This document shows, piece by piece, positions 1 through 11,087 of a stretch of 64,000 nucleotides of DNA. The position numbers and the translations under genes were made by a program. The stretch covers positions 98,709,285 to 98,773,284 of the forward strand of contig NW_026262734.1 in the NCBI RefSeq assembly GCF_021869535.1, in the 5' to 3' direction. The stretch is from Mytilus californianus (lineage: Eukaryota > Mollusca > Bivalvia > Mytilida > Mytilidae). The notes beneath the pieces were generated by a model. It was not told the origin of the DNA, made no database searches, and saw only the letters and a list, made by a program, of their open reading frames with translations. How positions within the stretch are numbered: position 1 is the first letter of the stretch; each line of letters starts with the position of its first letter.

Positions 1-66
1 GTTTAAGGAGCGAAATATTCCTTCTTGATTTCAATTTAGCCGGAACGCCATTAGACCCGGCTATAC

Positions 67-2153
67 AGGTTTGAACAGTGAATACATTTATGAAAATTAT
101 ATGCAACATATGAGCACCAATGAGCAGGGATGCATATACATAAGTAAGTATCTAAATTTTAAATGGTAGTGAATGAAAAAATACTTGCTTGGTTTCAATT
201 CACAAGGACTTTAAATCCTTGCATCTCACAACAAACGTAATTAATATTTTACAATAATCATAAAAAAACTTAATTACTACGTTAATATAAGCCTCTGCTT
301 ATAATTTGCATAGCAATATATTAATATAGTGGAAAGTAAAGTTAGAGGATTTGATAAATAAAACGTCCACCAGTAAATACTTGACGTTTGTGTTTATTGA
401 TATTATATCTAAATTATCGGAAAATATTCATTAACAGGAATGTATGTTAATAATTAAATTTTAATTCTTTTTTTGTTTTTGTTTTTAATAGTTCAACCTT
501 ATAGCATTTAAATCTTTGCAATATGGTACGATTTTGAAAATTGTATTCATTATCCTACACGTCCTGGTTCATTTACATTATATATCGCCCTGCAGCCGGT
601 TGTACGAACGTGTCATTAGTCTAATGAGTCATCAAGTCTTCATTAGCCTAATGCATCATAAAGGCATAATGAAGACTTAATGACCCATTAGGCTAATGTC
701 ACGTTCGTACAACCGGCTGATGTTCACACAACACACTAATGAACACTTTCGGTTTGCGTTCACACAAATTCCGGATTAAATGGCAATGAATCCGGAGTCA
801 AAACACTTGAGGGGTGTAGTTTGACATCCGAATTTAAACATTAGATTGGAGCCAAGATTAATATATGTGATGATGCAAATGCGTATTCTTATCTAGAGTA
901 TCCGTGCGTATGCTTTCTATTTACTATTACTGAAAAAAACACGTGCATGCATAAGTATTAATTTCACTCACGAATGTGAATTTTCGCCTTTCTTATCTAA
1001 ATTCGGGACACGACAGTAAGAGCTTGACATGTGACTTTCAAGCATGGTCATCATTACTTAAGGTATTCTGACCTCTAGCTTTTCCTCTTTTCTTTTTCTT
1101 TTTTGAGTGACTGTCCTATTATAAACTTTGACATTTTCGAAATGCTCAGGATTTCCTACCTCAGGAATAGATTACCTTAGATGTATTCGGCAAAACCTTT
1201 GTTTCGAACTTTTGGGTCCTCAATTCCTTTCATCTTCGTACTTTATTTGGCCTTTTTAACTTCTTTTTTTTTTTTCGAGCGTCACTGATGAGTCTTTTGT
1301 ATACTGAACTCGCGTCTGGCGTACAACATTTTAATCCTGGTATCTTTTTATATCTGCATATCTTTTTATATAAATTGGTTCTTTTGAGAGTATGTTCAGG
1401 TATTCATAAAACTCCTGAAAATAAGATATTCTTCAAAACTAAGTTATCCTGTAGAATATTTGGATTGATTTAAGTAACTCCAGGAAATCTTTAAAATTTG
1501 AACTGTTTTATGAGACCAAAATAATTGTCAGTTTATAAGAGGTCCCAATGAAGCTGGTGTGTTACTCTCAAGAAAAATATACAAAACCTTCTAAGTTGCA
1601 TGCCACAGGGTTTCACTCTCCATTGAAATTGGACTTTAAATTTATCTATACAACATCAACCATGAGTACAAACAGCTTCAATAACGAGTATAAGAATAAT
1701 TGAAGGCATCCAGGAAACAAAATATGAAGATATGATAGATAAAATAAATGCACCCAATAAATGCAAGCAAACCGAGTGCTTAAATTTATATTGCGATTGG
1801 TTTGTGTAATTTGCATTAGACATATGGTTTGCAGAAACTGGGATTTGCAAAAACATGATGTACACTCCCAAGTAATAAATAAAATAGTCAAGCCTTAAAA
1901 TGTTAATTTAAATAGTAGCAGTATATGTTCATTTTTCTTTTCACAGCTATCCAACATTGCTTTCAACTGACTTGTGCAAGAATCTACACACAATTACATA
2001 TTTTCAATAAAAAAGTTTTAACATCATCATTATCTTTATTCTATCAATTATTTCAAATCAAAAGCAAACAAAAATTCAGCAACATTTTTTGGTGACCAGT
2101 CAGCGGTCTCGGGTTCACGTATTGCTTTTTTTTAATGAAAGCAACTTGTTTTA
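67..2153. repeat. Diverged ~2 kb duplication, copy 1
   Basis: This stretch aligns by eye, in the same order and orientation, with 8075-9876. Shared landmarks include the 'aacagtgaatacattta' block near 75, the 'gagtgactgtcctattataaacttt' region near 1107, the 'tcaaaactaagtt' block near 1433 and the right end at 'gaaagcaacttgttt' near 2140. The copies differ by many substitutions and small indels, so the duplication is old. Copy 1 additionally carries a 127-bp palindrome at 593-719. No coding region is supported; the short ORFs are not conserved between the copies. Confidence 0.7.
593..719. mobile_element. Foldback / MITE-like palindrome
   Basis: Nearly the whole segment is one inverted repeat. 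The outer 20 bases of each arm are perfect reverse complements (start CAGCCGGTTG, end CAACCGGCTG). The inner arms keep pairing through the CATTAG / CTAATG blocks to a short centre near 656-660. It lies inside duplication copy 1 and is absent from the equivalent place in copy 2 (about 8636), which supports an insertion. The target-site duplication is short or unclear. No coding capacity. Confidence 0.6.
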
Positions 2154-3700
2154 ATATCATATGTATAAGAGTCTTTATTGAGTTTACACAATACATATAC
2201 ATTAGAATTCCGATTATCTGTTGGACTGAAAAGGAAAAATTTCGTTACCTTACACATAGATTATATTCTAATTGACTCCTGGCGTATAATGTATATTCCC
2301 AAATGCATGTATGTCCATTGTATGTTTTTTTTATATGTAATTTGTATTAATAAGTGTACGTGAAGAGTTCATGAATGAAATTTGAAAATATTAAATAGCA
2401 AAATGAATGATCTCTTGAAACCATAATCTCTAATTTTATTAGTCGTGTCTTAATAAGGAGTATTGGAATGTACTTTTATGACAATCTATATAAAATAACT
2501 TGAAATACAATGAATTTAACACCAAACAATAATGATAAAATTCTATGTTTTGTGTCTTATGTTTTAATTTATTTTTAAGGATGTTTTCAATTGTCCTGAT
2601 TTTTTTGTTTTCACGCGGCTTTACATTTTTACAAAAAAACATTCCTCGGGATAGAAACCTTGAATTACGACCATTAATTGCTAACAAATGTTGGGTTGGG
2701 GTGGGGGTGGGGTGGGAGTGGGAGGAATCAAATAAGCATAATCTTTTGTAGAAGTAAAAACTAAAATATTCTACATGTATATTTCAGCTGAAAATCTGCT
2801 AAAAAAAAACACGCGATCGTACAGTACAAATGATGGCCGATTTAGTTTGTTAGAGTGGGGAAAAGGAGAGGTTGAATACACCCCCAACGAAACCAAAAAA
2901 GAAAAGAAAATATAAAATGTTTTCTTAAAAAAATTCAAACTCCGAACTATCTTTCTTTCTTGTACAGTAACCTAACTCTTTCCTTTACTGACTGGGATAT
3001 CAAGCGATTAACATCGAAAATGATGCTGAACATTAGTTGATCATGATTCCTCAGGTCAATAACGGATTTTCATTATTGAAATGTGAAAATCACATTGAAT
3101 GTTTACTATATTTAAATCTACCGGACTTTATAATTCACGAAGAGTTATATACCTTTGTCTTCTGGGGAAATACCTTATTAATCTGAGATTTTCATCACGT
3201 GAGTTGTAATTTTTGCATGCTGTCAACTCTTATACAATGTAAGTACCAATTTGTGAGTAGTAAAGGAAATAATACTATCTGTATTTTAATATGCATACTT
3301 AAAAATGCCGGAAACATTTTATTTCCTTATTTACAACACGCGGAACTATAAATATTCATCGACTTGAATGTAACTAATCTGAACTGATATTCTAACTGAC
3401 AATGCGTTTCCTGTAGGCTTATTGAGAAAAAAAACAGGAAATACTTTATTGAATTTGTTTATGTTATTTTGTTATTTTTTGTGGCTTATTTTGTTTTGTT
3501 CTGCTCCGTATGTTAGCGTGTTGTTCGTGTGTGTGTGTGTGTGTGTGTGCACAAGTTAATAAACATGAATGCGATTGCATTTAGTTTTCTTATCTTGGAT
3601 CGAAATGAATTAAAAAAAAGAGAAATTTGTAAAATTTACTGTGGTGTCAGAAGTAAGAATGTCTTATAGACAGCTAATAGTCTATAATGATTTTAATTAA
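2154..3700. other. Gene-less AT-rich stretch
   Basis: I see no splice-consistent exon or recognisable protein here. It contains a G-rich run near 2695-2725 and a (GT)n microsatellite at 3527-3549. Short ORFs in this stretch look random in composition. Confidence 0.5.
3527..3549. repeat. (GT)n microsatellite
   Basis: Uninterrupted GT dinucleotide run of about eleven units. Confidence 0.9.
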
Positions 3701-3719
3701 AGTCGTTATTTTGTGTTGG

Positions 3720-4430
3720 ATAAAATCAATAAATCGTTTAAATATAAGTTACAATTAAAGTCGCCAAAAATTAATTGGTGTTCGAAAAATATTGTTTTCT
3801 GCCATATCGACACAATCAGGTGAAAATCCCCAATATTTTTAAAAACATCTATAAATAATATAAAAAGTCCAAAGTTAAAAATAAACCAGATAGGGTCAAA
3901 TGAGTGCGAATGTTTAACATATATATTCAGATGTTTAGATATTAGGAATAAAATCAATAAATCGTATAAATATTAGTTACAATTAAAGCCTCCAAAAATT
4001 AATAGGTTTTCGAAAAACTAGTATTTTAAAAGCCAACACTATTGTTTTCTGCCATATCGACACAATTAGGTGAAAATCCCCAATATTTTTAAAAACATCT
4101 ATAAATAATATAAAAAGTCCAAAGTTAAAAATAAACCAGATAGGGTCAAATGAGTGCGAATGTTTAACATATATATTCAGATGTTTAGATATTAGGAATA
4201 AAATCAATAAATCGTATAAATATTAGTTACAATTAAAGCCTCCAAAAATTAATAGGTTTTCGAAAAACTAGTATTTTAAAAGCCAACACTATTGTTTTCT
4301 GCCATATCGACACAATTAGGTGAAAATCCCCAATATTTAAAAATCTTTAAATAAAATAAAAAGTCCATAGCATGGGTCTACTGAGTGCGAAGGCCTAACA
4401 TATATATTCAGAACCAGCGAGTAAATAATC
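3720..4430. repeat. Three-unit tandem repeat, ~250 bp period
   Basis: Units begin with AAAATCAATAAATCG at about 3722, 3950 and 4200. Units 2 and 3 are offset by 250 bp and nearly identical. Unit 1 lacks a ~21-bp piece (the ACTAGTATTTTAAAAGCC block), so its spacing is ~229 bp; unit 3 is truncated and diverged at its right end. The same short peptide appears twice on the - strand only because of the repetition. Confidence 0.85.
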
Positions 4431-5218
4431 TGTGTCATAGCATGTATTAGATACACCTTGAGGCCGTTAGCCCGGATGAGTGACACGTATCTCATTTAAA
4501 CCAATTTAAGATGTTAATGTCAATGCAGAATGATAGTTTTCAATAATTTAGAAGGGGGTCTTTCAGCTATTTGACAATATGTTATTGAAAAGCATGATAA
4601 ATGCAGGGTATCCAATTTCATTTAACGACGTCTTGTTGTGAATACAGATAAGATAACAGTGTTATCAAGTAAAAAAAAACATAACCAGCCATACTTTTTT
4701 AATGGGGGAAGGGGGACTCGGCCTTTATTAAAATAACAAACTATAGTTTTAATAACATACTGGAACGAGATTTCTTTTTTGAAACTTTTTTTTGAAAGTA
4801 AAATTTTTTGTTCCTATTTTCTATGGCATTAAACTCTTTGTTCCGCTTCCATTCTGAATGAAATCACTTTTTTTCAAGTACTTTTAAATAAAAATTATTT
4901 TTTTAAAAAGACTTTGATCCCTTACAAAGATGAATGGTCGTTGCCTAAATCTTTATCTTTAAAATAAAATGTTTGTTCTACTGTCAAATGTTTTTTGAAT
5001 ATTTCGGAAGTTATGGGGCTTTTGTAACAATGACATCTTGTAATAGAAACTCATCTTTATGTCAGTTCTTTTACAGAAAAGTCTCATAATTGGTGGGATT
5101 GTTTGCCATTATTTTAAGTTGACCATATTGTAACCTCATTTTGATTCGATCGATTTTACGGGAGTTATGGGACTTTGAACTTTTTGGAGTATTGTAACAA
5201 TTACACTCTTTGAACGTA

Positions 5219-5290
5219 ACATCTTCGCTAGCCAAGGGTTGCGATCCAGTCCCTTCCTCTCCGATCGTAACCCTTGGCTAGCGAAGATGT
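5219..5290. mobile_element. Short foldback element with target duplication
   Basis: The 28-base arms (start ACATCTTCGCTAGCC, end GGCTAGCGAAGATGT) are inverted repeats with one mismatch around a ~16-base loop. The bases GAACGTA directly before the left arm are repeated directly after the right arm. That gives a 7 to 10 bp duplication, the exact length being ambiguous because of overlap with the arm end. A related unit near 6400 reads straight through 'gaacgtaactcc', giving the uninserted state. This fits a non-autonomous DNA transposon (hAT- or Mutator-like by duplication length). Confidence 0.7.
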
Positions 5291-5389
5291 GAACGTAACT
5301 GCTCTGAGACCATTTGACAGAAAGCTCTAATGTTTGCTATCATATGTTGTTGACCATATTATGCCGTCATGTATTTTACCATTGTTACG

Positions 5390-5740
5390 GAAGTTATAAA
5401 AAAGTATATAAAAAATACAAAAATCCAAGGTAAATTCAAAAAAAGAGAAGTCTGTTAAATTGACAAAAATCAAACATGAGACTTTATCAACAAACGAATA
5501 GAAAAACCCAATCAGCATCATATTCCTGACTTGGTACGTGCATTTTTTTGTAGAAAATGGTGGGTTAAACCTGGTTTTATAGCTAGCTAAACTTCCCACA
5601 TGTATGACAGTTGTTTATAGTTTCGTTATATTGACAAAATTGGGTGATCAACCAAAAGAGACATAACAGGTTAATGTGACAATAATTGGGATCTAGCAGC
5701 CAAACCTGTGTAAACATACAACACAACTGATTAAAAAATT
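5390..5740. repeat. Dispersed mussel-type repeat (family R1)
   Basis: This resembles 12085-12440 in the same orientation; both contain 'gtagaaaatggtggrttaaacctggttttatagctagct' and 'tatgacagtt'. Reverse-complement fragments occur near 46670-46800, 62980-63120 and 32880-32910. It is a multi-copy interspersed element with no coding region I can recognise. Confidence 0.6.
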
Positions 5741-7489
5741 AAAACAAACATACAAACAAATTTAACAAAGATGTTTTTGTAGTTGATAGTAAATTTCATA
5801 AAGAGGCCAACACAATTTGTTATTGTAGTTGATAGTAAATTTGTTAAAGACGCCAACAAAAAAGTATTTGTAGTTGATAGTACATACAGTATATAGTATA
5901 CACTTTCTCGATAAAGTACAAATTAAGTAAAATATAAAGACAAGGGTTAAAAAAAATAAAACAACACTGTAAAAACCTCTTGCGTCCAAATTGCACCTGT
6001 GGACCCACCTGCAACAGGAACGCCCAAAGCAAAAAAACCCGATTGCTGGATGCATAAATACTGATTCACGTCAAGAGTCATACGACCAAAAGGAACACAA
6101 TAGCAAAACGACAAGTAAAGGGAAAACTGTATAGTGAATAAATAGATACACAACTTCAGCACCTAGAGTCTATAACTGGAGACCATCTTGTATTATTTGT
6201 GAAGTAGACACAGCATATTTATCTATTATGTCTTGGTACTTTCCGATGAACTTATAAATATTTAGAAAAAGGACGAGACGCTGTCACAAGTTGACAAAAC
6301 CCGGGCTCATCAATCTTTGGCTCAAACACCTAGTATCTATAAAGTTATGGGACTATGGGACTTTTTTTTTTTTAGTGTTGTAACACTAACATTTTGTGAA
6401 CGTAACTCCTTTAAGACTAATTGACAGGAAAGTGGTCATATGCATTCTCTATTTATATTGCTAGGATTGTTTGTCATCGTGTGCTGTTTATATCGTCATT
6501 TTGATTTTGCCACTTTTACGGGAATAATCGGACTTGCCAATATTTTTAACTATTGAAACAAAATGCCACCTTGTGTGCAGACATTTTCTGAGATCGTTTG
6601 ACAGAAAACTCTCATATTTGGTAGGATCGTTTGCCACCATATTTAATTAATCATATGATACCATTCAGTTGAGTTAACCATTAATATTGAATATACGGGA
6701 CTTTGTTTTGGTTTTTTTTAACTTTTTGCGTGAACCCCGTGAGGGGTTATACTGGTGAGTTTTGGAAGCGTCTATGGGCCATTCAGATATCCTCGGAAAC
6801 AAGATTCTTCGAACGTCTCAAAAATCATCGATCATTTATACAGGTAGTGAATATGTCTTTGATACAGTCCCTCTATGGTAGACTACCACGTGACATTGTA
6901 TATTTCAACAATCAAAGTTCATTTGTAGATCGGAAAATAAAATATTAAAGACTAGATCGCAGTAAAAAAATACTGTAAATGTTCCAACCTATTTGCCTTT
7001 TGACAGAACATATGCGTTTTGATGTGAATGTTTATTAAATATGAAGTATTATCATAACGTAATTATATAATTTATGTTTTGAGACAGTCCCTGTGCGCGT
7101 TGTGTGTAGTAATTAATACAACGTGCTACTATGCATTGTGACAATACACATGGGAATAGTATACTGACAATACATTATGTCCCAGAATAAACTGATCATT
7201 TCTGAATGTTTAACACGTGATATTTCATATTTCCATCACAGCCTAAGCAAATGTCGGAAAACAAGAAGAAAATTAAAAATCAAAACTATATTTCTGTTAA
7301 AAATATTTATCTTAGGTCGGAAACACAATGGTCGGAAAGCAGATACATAATTAAACAAAACGATATTTCTGTAAAAAATATTCAATTTTATCATAGATAC
7401 TAACAGACCAAGGGAATATTCAGTCAGACAGGTGTTTTCTGACAACTTAAACTGAAACTAAATTTATCATTAATAGAATGCAATTAATA

Positions 7490-8045
7490 ATTATGCCCCC
7501 GCCGTAGCGGAGGGGGGCATTAAGTGTTACCATTGTCCGTCCCGTCCGTACGTCCCCAAAATTTCCGTTCTCTAACTTTAGTTTGCCTCAACCAAATGTT
7601 ATAAAACTTAAACACAATGCTTATTACCACAAAACACAGATCAAGTTCGAAATTGGGTGGCGGCACTTTTACCGTTCATGAGTTATGTCCCTTTATAAAC
7701 ATATAAATTTCTGAATTTTTCGTTTCCGTTAACTAACTTTGGTTTGCCTCAACCAAAAGTTATAAAACTTATAAACAATGATTACTACCACTTAACACGG
7801 ATCAAGTTTGAAATTGGGTGGCGTCACTATTACCGTTCATGAGTTATGCCCCTTTATAAACATAAAAAATGCTGAATTTTTTGTTTCCGTTCTCTAACTT
7901 TAGTTTGACTCAACCAAATATTATAAAACTTATACATAATGCTTATAATCACAAAACGTTCTTAACTACGTGAATCCTGCATCTGTATGTGGAAGTTGAC
8001 TCATGCATATTTGAAAGCGGGGGCATCTGTGACCAAAGACACATT
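7490..8045. repeat. Dispersed repeat with three ~160-bp internal units
   Basis: The element opens with 'tatgcccccgccgtagcgg' and closes with 'gcgggggcatctgtg', giving GC-rich ends of opposite sense. In between, a unit starting 'tttccgttctctaacttt' and holding 'tcaaccaaatgttataaaactt' and 'gttcatgagttatg' is repeated at about 7561, 7725 and 7884, the last truncated. It looks like a non-coding interspersed element. Confidence 0.6.
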
Positions 8046-8074
8046 CTCCGTTTATTTTATAGTATATGTCCCAC

Positions 8075-9876
8075 AGGTTTTAACAGTGAATACATTTACG
8101 AAAATTGTATGCAACACATGAGCACCAATTGTCAGGAATGTACACAAATAAATTAGTATCTTAAATTTAAACTGAGTGTACTTAATGAAAACAAAATATA
8201 CTTGTTTCAATTTACAAGGATTTTAAATCCTTGCATCTCACAAAAAACTTAGTTAATATTTTACAATAATCATTCAATTACTACTTTAATTATTTTACAC
8301 CGTTTTAGTATGGTTTTATATGTCTCTACTTATATTTTGTATAGTAATATATTCATAATATGGAAAGTTAGACTTGGAAGAAGAGATTGATTTGATTACA
8401 AAATGTCCATCAGCTATAACGTGACGTTTGTGTTTATTGATAGTACATTTAAAAATTTTCGAAAAAGATTTATCAACAGGAATGAATCAAATTTCAATTT
8501 TTTTGTATGTTATTAATAGTTCAACTTTATATCATCTAATTCTTTGCAATATGATGCGATTTTGAAAATTGTATGCATTGTGTTGACCAGCAATTCTAAA
8601 CACGTCTTGGTTCATTTACGTTATATTACATCCTGTTCACCCAGCACAATTCGATTTGACAACAATATCGGTTTGCGGTAGTTTGACATCCATATTCAAC
8701 GAACATTAGATTTGAGCCTAGAATAAATATATGTGATAACGAAAATGCATATGATTCTAATCCATAATATTAGAGTGTATGCTTTCCATTTACTATTTCT
8801 TGCTCAAGAAAACCACGTGCATGCAACTATAGTAATTTCGCTCGAGGAATGTGAATTTTCGCATTTCGTATCTCTTTTCTTTTTTTCTTTTTTGAGTGAC
8901 TGTCCTATTATAAACTTTGAAATGCCTCAATGCTCTTCAACTTCATACTTTATTTGGCTCTTTTAGCTTTTTGATTCGAGCGCAACTGCTGAGTCTTTTG
9001 TACACGAAACGCGTGTCTGGCATACAAAATGATAATCCTGGTATCTATAATAGTTTATTTACTTTTATCAAACATATCTTTTAATATAAATTTGTTCTTT
9101 TTGAGAGCATACTCTTGTATTCATAAAACTTCTGAAAACAAGATATTCTTCAAAACTAAGTTTTTCCTGTAGACCATTTGGATGGGTCAAGATAATTAAC
9201 TTCAGGAAATCCTTAAAATTTGATATGTTTTATGAGACCAAAAAAATTGTCAGTATATAAGACGTCCTAATGAAGCTGGTGTGATACTCGCAAGAACAAA
9301 ATACGAAAAGTTGCATGCCACAGAGTTATATTTCACATGGAAATTTGACTTTCAATTTTTATATACTACCTCTACCATGAGCACAGACAGCTTCGATAAT
9401 GAGTATATGTATAATTGAAGGCAACCAGGAAACTAAATATGAAGATATGAAAGATAAGATAGATGCACACAGATTATAAAGCAAACTGAGTGCTGAAATT
9501 TACATTGCGATTGGTCTGTGCAATTTGATTTAGACATCCGGTTTTTAGAAACTGGGAATTGCAACTTTGTATATTTAATACGAAGAAAAAGGGTGTACAC
9601 TCCCAAGTCATAAATAAACTAATCAAGCCTTAAAAGGTAAATTCAAATGTTAGCTGTATACACTTTTCTATTTACAACTAAAATCCAACAGTGCTTTTAA
9701 TTGACTTGTGAAAGAATCTACACACAATTATATATTTTCAATAAAGGCGTTTTAACATCATCCTTACCCTTATTATATTCATAGTCAATTATTTCAAATC
9801 AAATGCCAAATATTTTTTTTCAGCGGTTTCGGGTTCTCGTATTGCTTTCCTTTTTTTTTAAGAAAGCAACTTGTTT
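8075..9876. repeat. Diverged ~2 kb duplication, copy 2
   Basis: Same-orientation relative of 67-2153. It lacks the 127-bp palindrome of copy 1: the equivalent junction near 8636 reads directly from 'catcctg' to 'ttcacc'. The 77-residue ORF inside it is not preserved in copy 1 and is not called as a gene. Confidence 0.7.
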
Positions 9877-9889
9877 ACTTTGTACAACA

Positions 9890-11087
9890 ATGCCAATTTG
9901 CGAACTCAAAATCCAATTTGCGAACTCAAATCTACTTTATATGATTGTTTTATATTGCATCATGTGTAATTGATCACATTGTACCGTTATTTTGATTCAA
10001 CTTTTTTTTTTATTAGAGAATGGGACTTTGACCTTCTTTTTTTCTAGCATTAAATAAAAGCTTGAAATGCACTTTATAATGTAATCTTTGTTCCTGTTGT
10101 ACAACTTTATACTAAAAAAACAATTTTGTTCCTCAATAATATAGCGATGTGTGACATTTCGCAATGCAGTAGCAAATTTGTTTAGTCTTAATCTATAACA
10201 GGATAGTCTGAATAACATTTCGAAATTTAATATGCAAAGAACTTTCGCTGAAAATAATTATCCTCTTTTGCAAATCATTCACCATGAACAATTCGATTCT
10301 TGATACAATACGTAAAAACTGGAATGAAGATATTAGATTTATGTATTGCATTGTTTAATTGTAAAGAAGATTCTTCAAATATAAAGACCATATAATAAAT
10401 CACTAGAGCAAGTCTTAAAAGTTAGCCCGAGATAAACATGTAGGAATAGAATTGGTACTAATGAAGCCTGTCTTCAATTTACTGTTCAATTTTATTTAAC
10501 TATAAAAGTAAGGTTACAAACGTTCCCCCGTCATCCTATCTAAATACCACAAGAAAAATAAATGAGGGATTCCCGTCATGCCCTTTAGGAACACAACAAA
10601 TTATAGATTAATGATTATCAGAAGGGCATACGGTTTGGTTTCTAAAATAATTGTATATGAAGAAATAATTTGAATATCATGAAAAAGTACATTTTTAGTT
10701 CACGATTGTTCACTAGCCTGTACTTTTTGGTAATATAGCACTTCAAGAGTTTCGGGTCTTATACATCCATTCCCGGTGAAGGTAAATAATGGAAAAACGC
10801 TTCGGAGACATCTGATTTAAAAGTGTTTTATTTTTAGTTTTAAATTGTGAAAATATCTGTATCTACTTCTGTGACTTTTTAAATTATTGTTACGCCTGTG
10901 ACGAAAGTCGTGAAAGTGAGACGTAAGCCTTTTTATTCTGTTTCCGGTTTTGGCGGCAGCGGCGACGACATCAACAATTTTTCAAATTTGTGATTATGTT
11001 CCATCTGCAAATTATATCTCTGTATTGACAGTTAGTATTATTTTCCACAGATTTGATATTTGCATGGAGAAATAAACAACATACAGC
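9890..11087. other. Intergenic stretch upstream of acidic-protein gene
   Basis: A short direct repeat 'ccaatttgcgaactcaaa' occurs twice at 9890-9928. A slightly GC-richer patch at about 10880-10985 (with 'ggcggcagcggcgacgac') precedes the proposed first coding exon. It could be promoter or 5' untranslated sequence. 'ttattttccacag' at 11038-11050 could be an acceptor for a 5' UTR intron. No other gene is visible. Confidence 0.35.

Larger units (their letters stand above)
4985..6720. repeat. Diverged tandem array, ~200 bp units, interrupted
   Basis: Recurring blocks of the form 'acgggagttatgggactt ... ttgtaacaatgaca ... tgagaccatttgacagaaa ... gattgtttgccat ... gaccatattgtaac' appear around 4985, 5160, 6340 and 6520, and weakly near 9960. 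The array is split by an unrelated dispersed repeat at about 5396-6330. The unit near 5160 carries a foldback insertion at 5219-5290. No gene is supported. Confidence 0.5.

Noticed and set aside
3706..4207. Two near-identical - strand ORFs (MILFLISKHLN...)
   Set aside because: Product of the 250-bp tandem repeat; no codon-like conservation and AT-biased hydrophobic composition.
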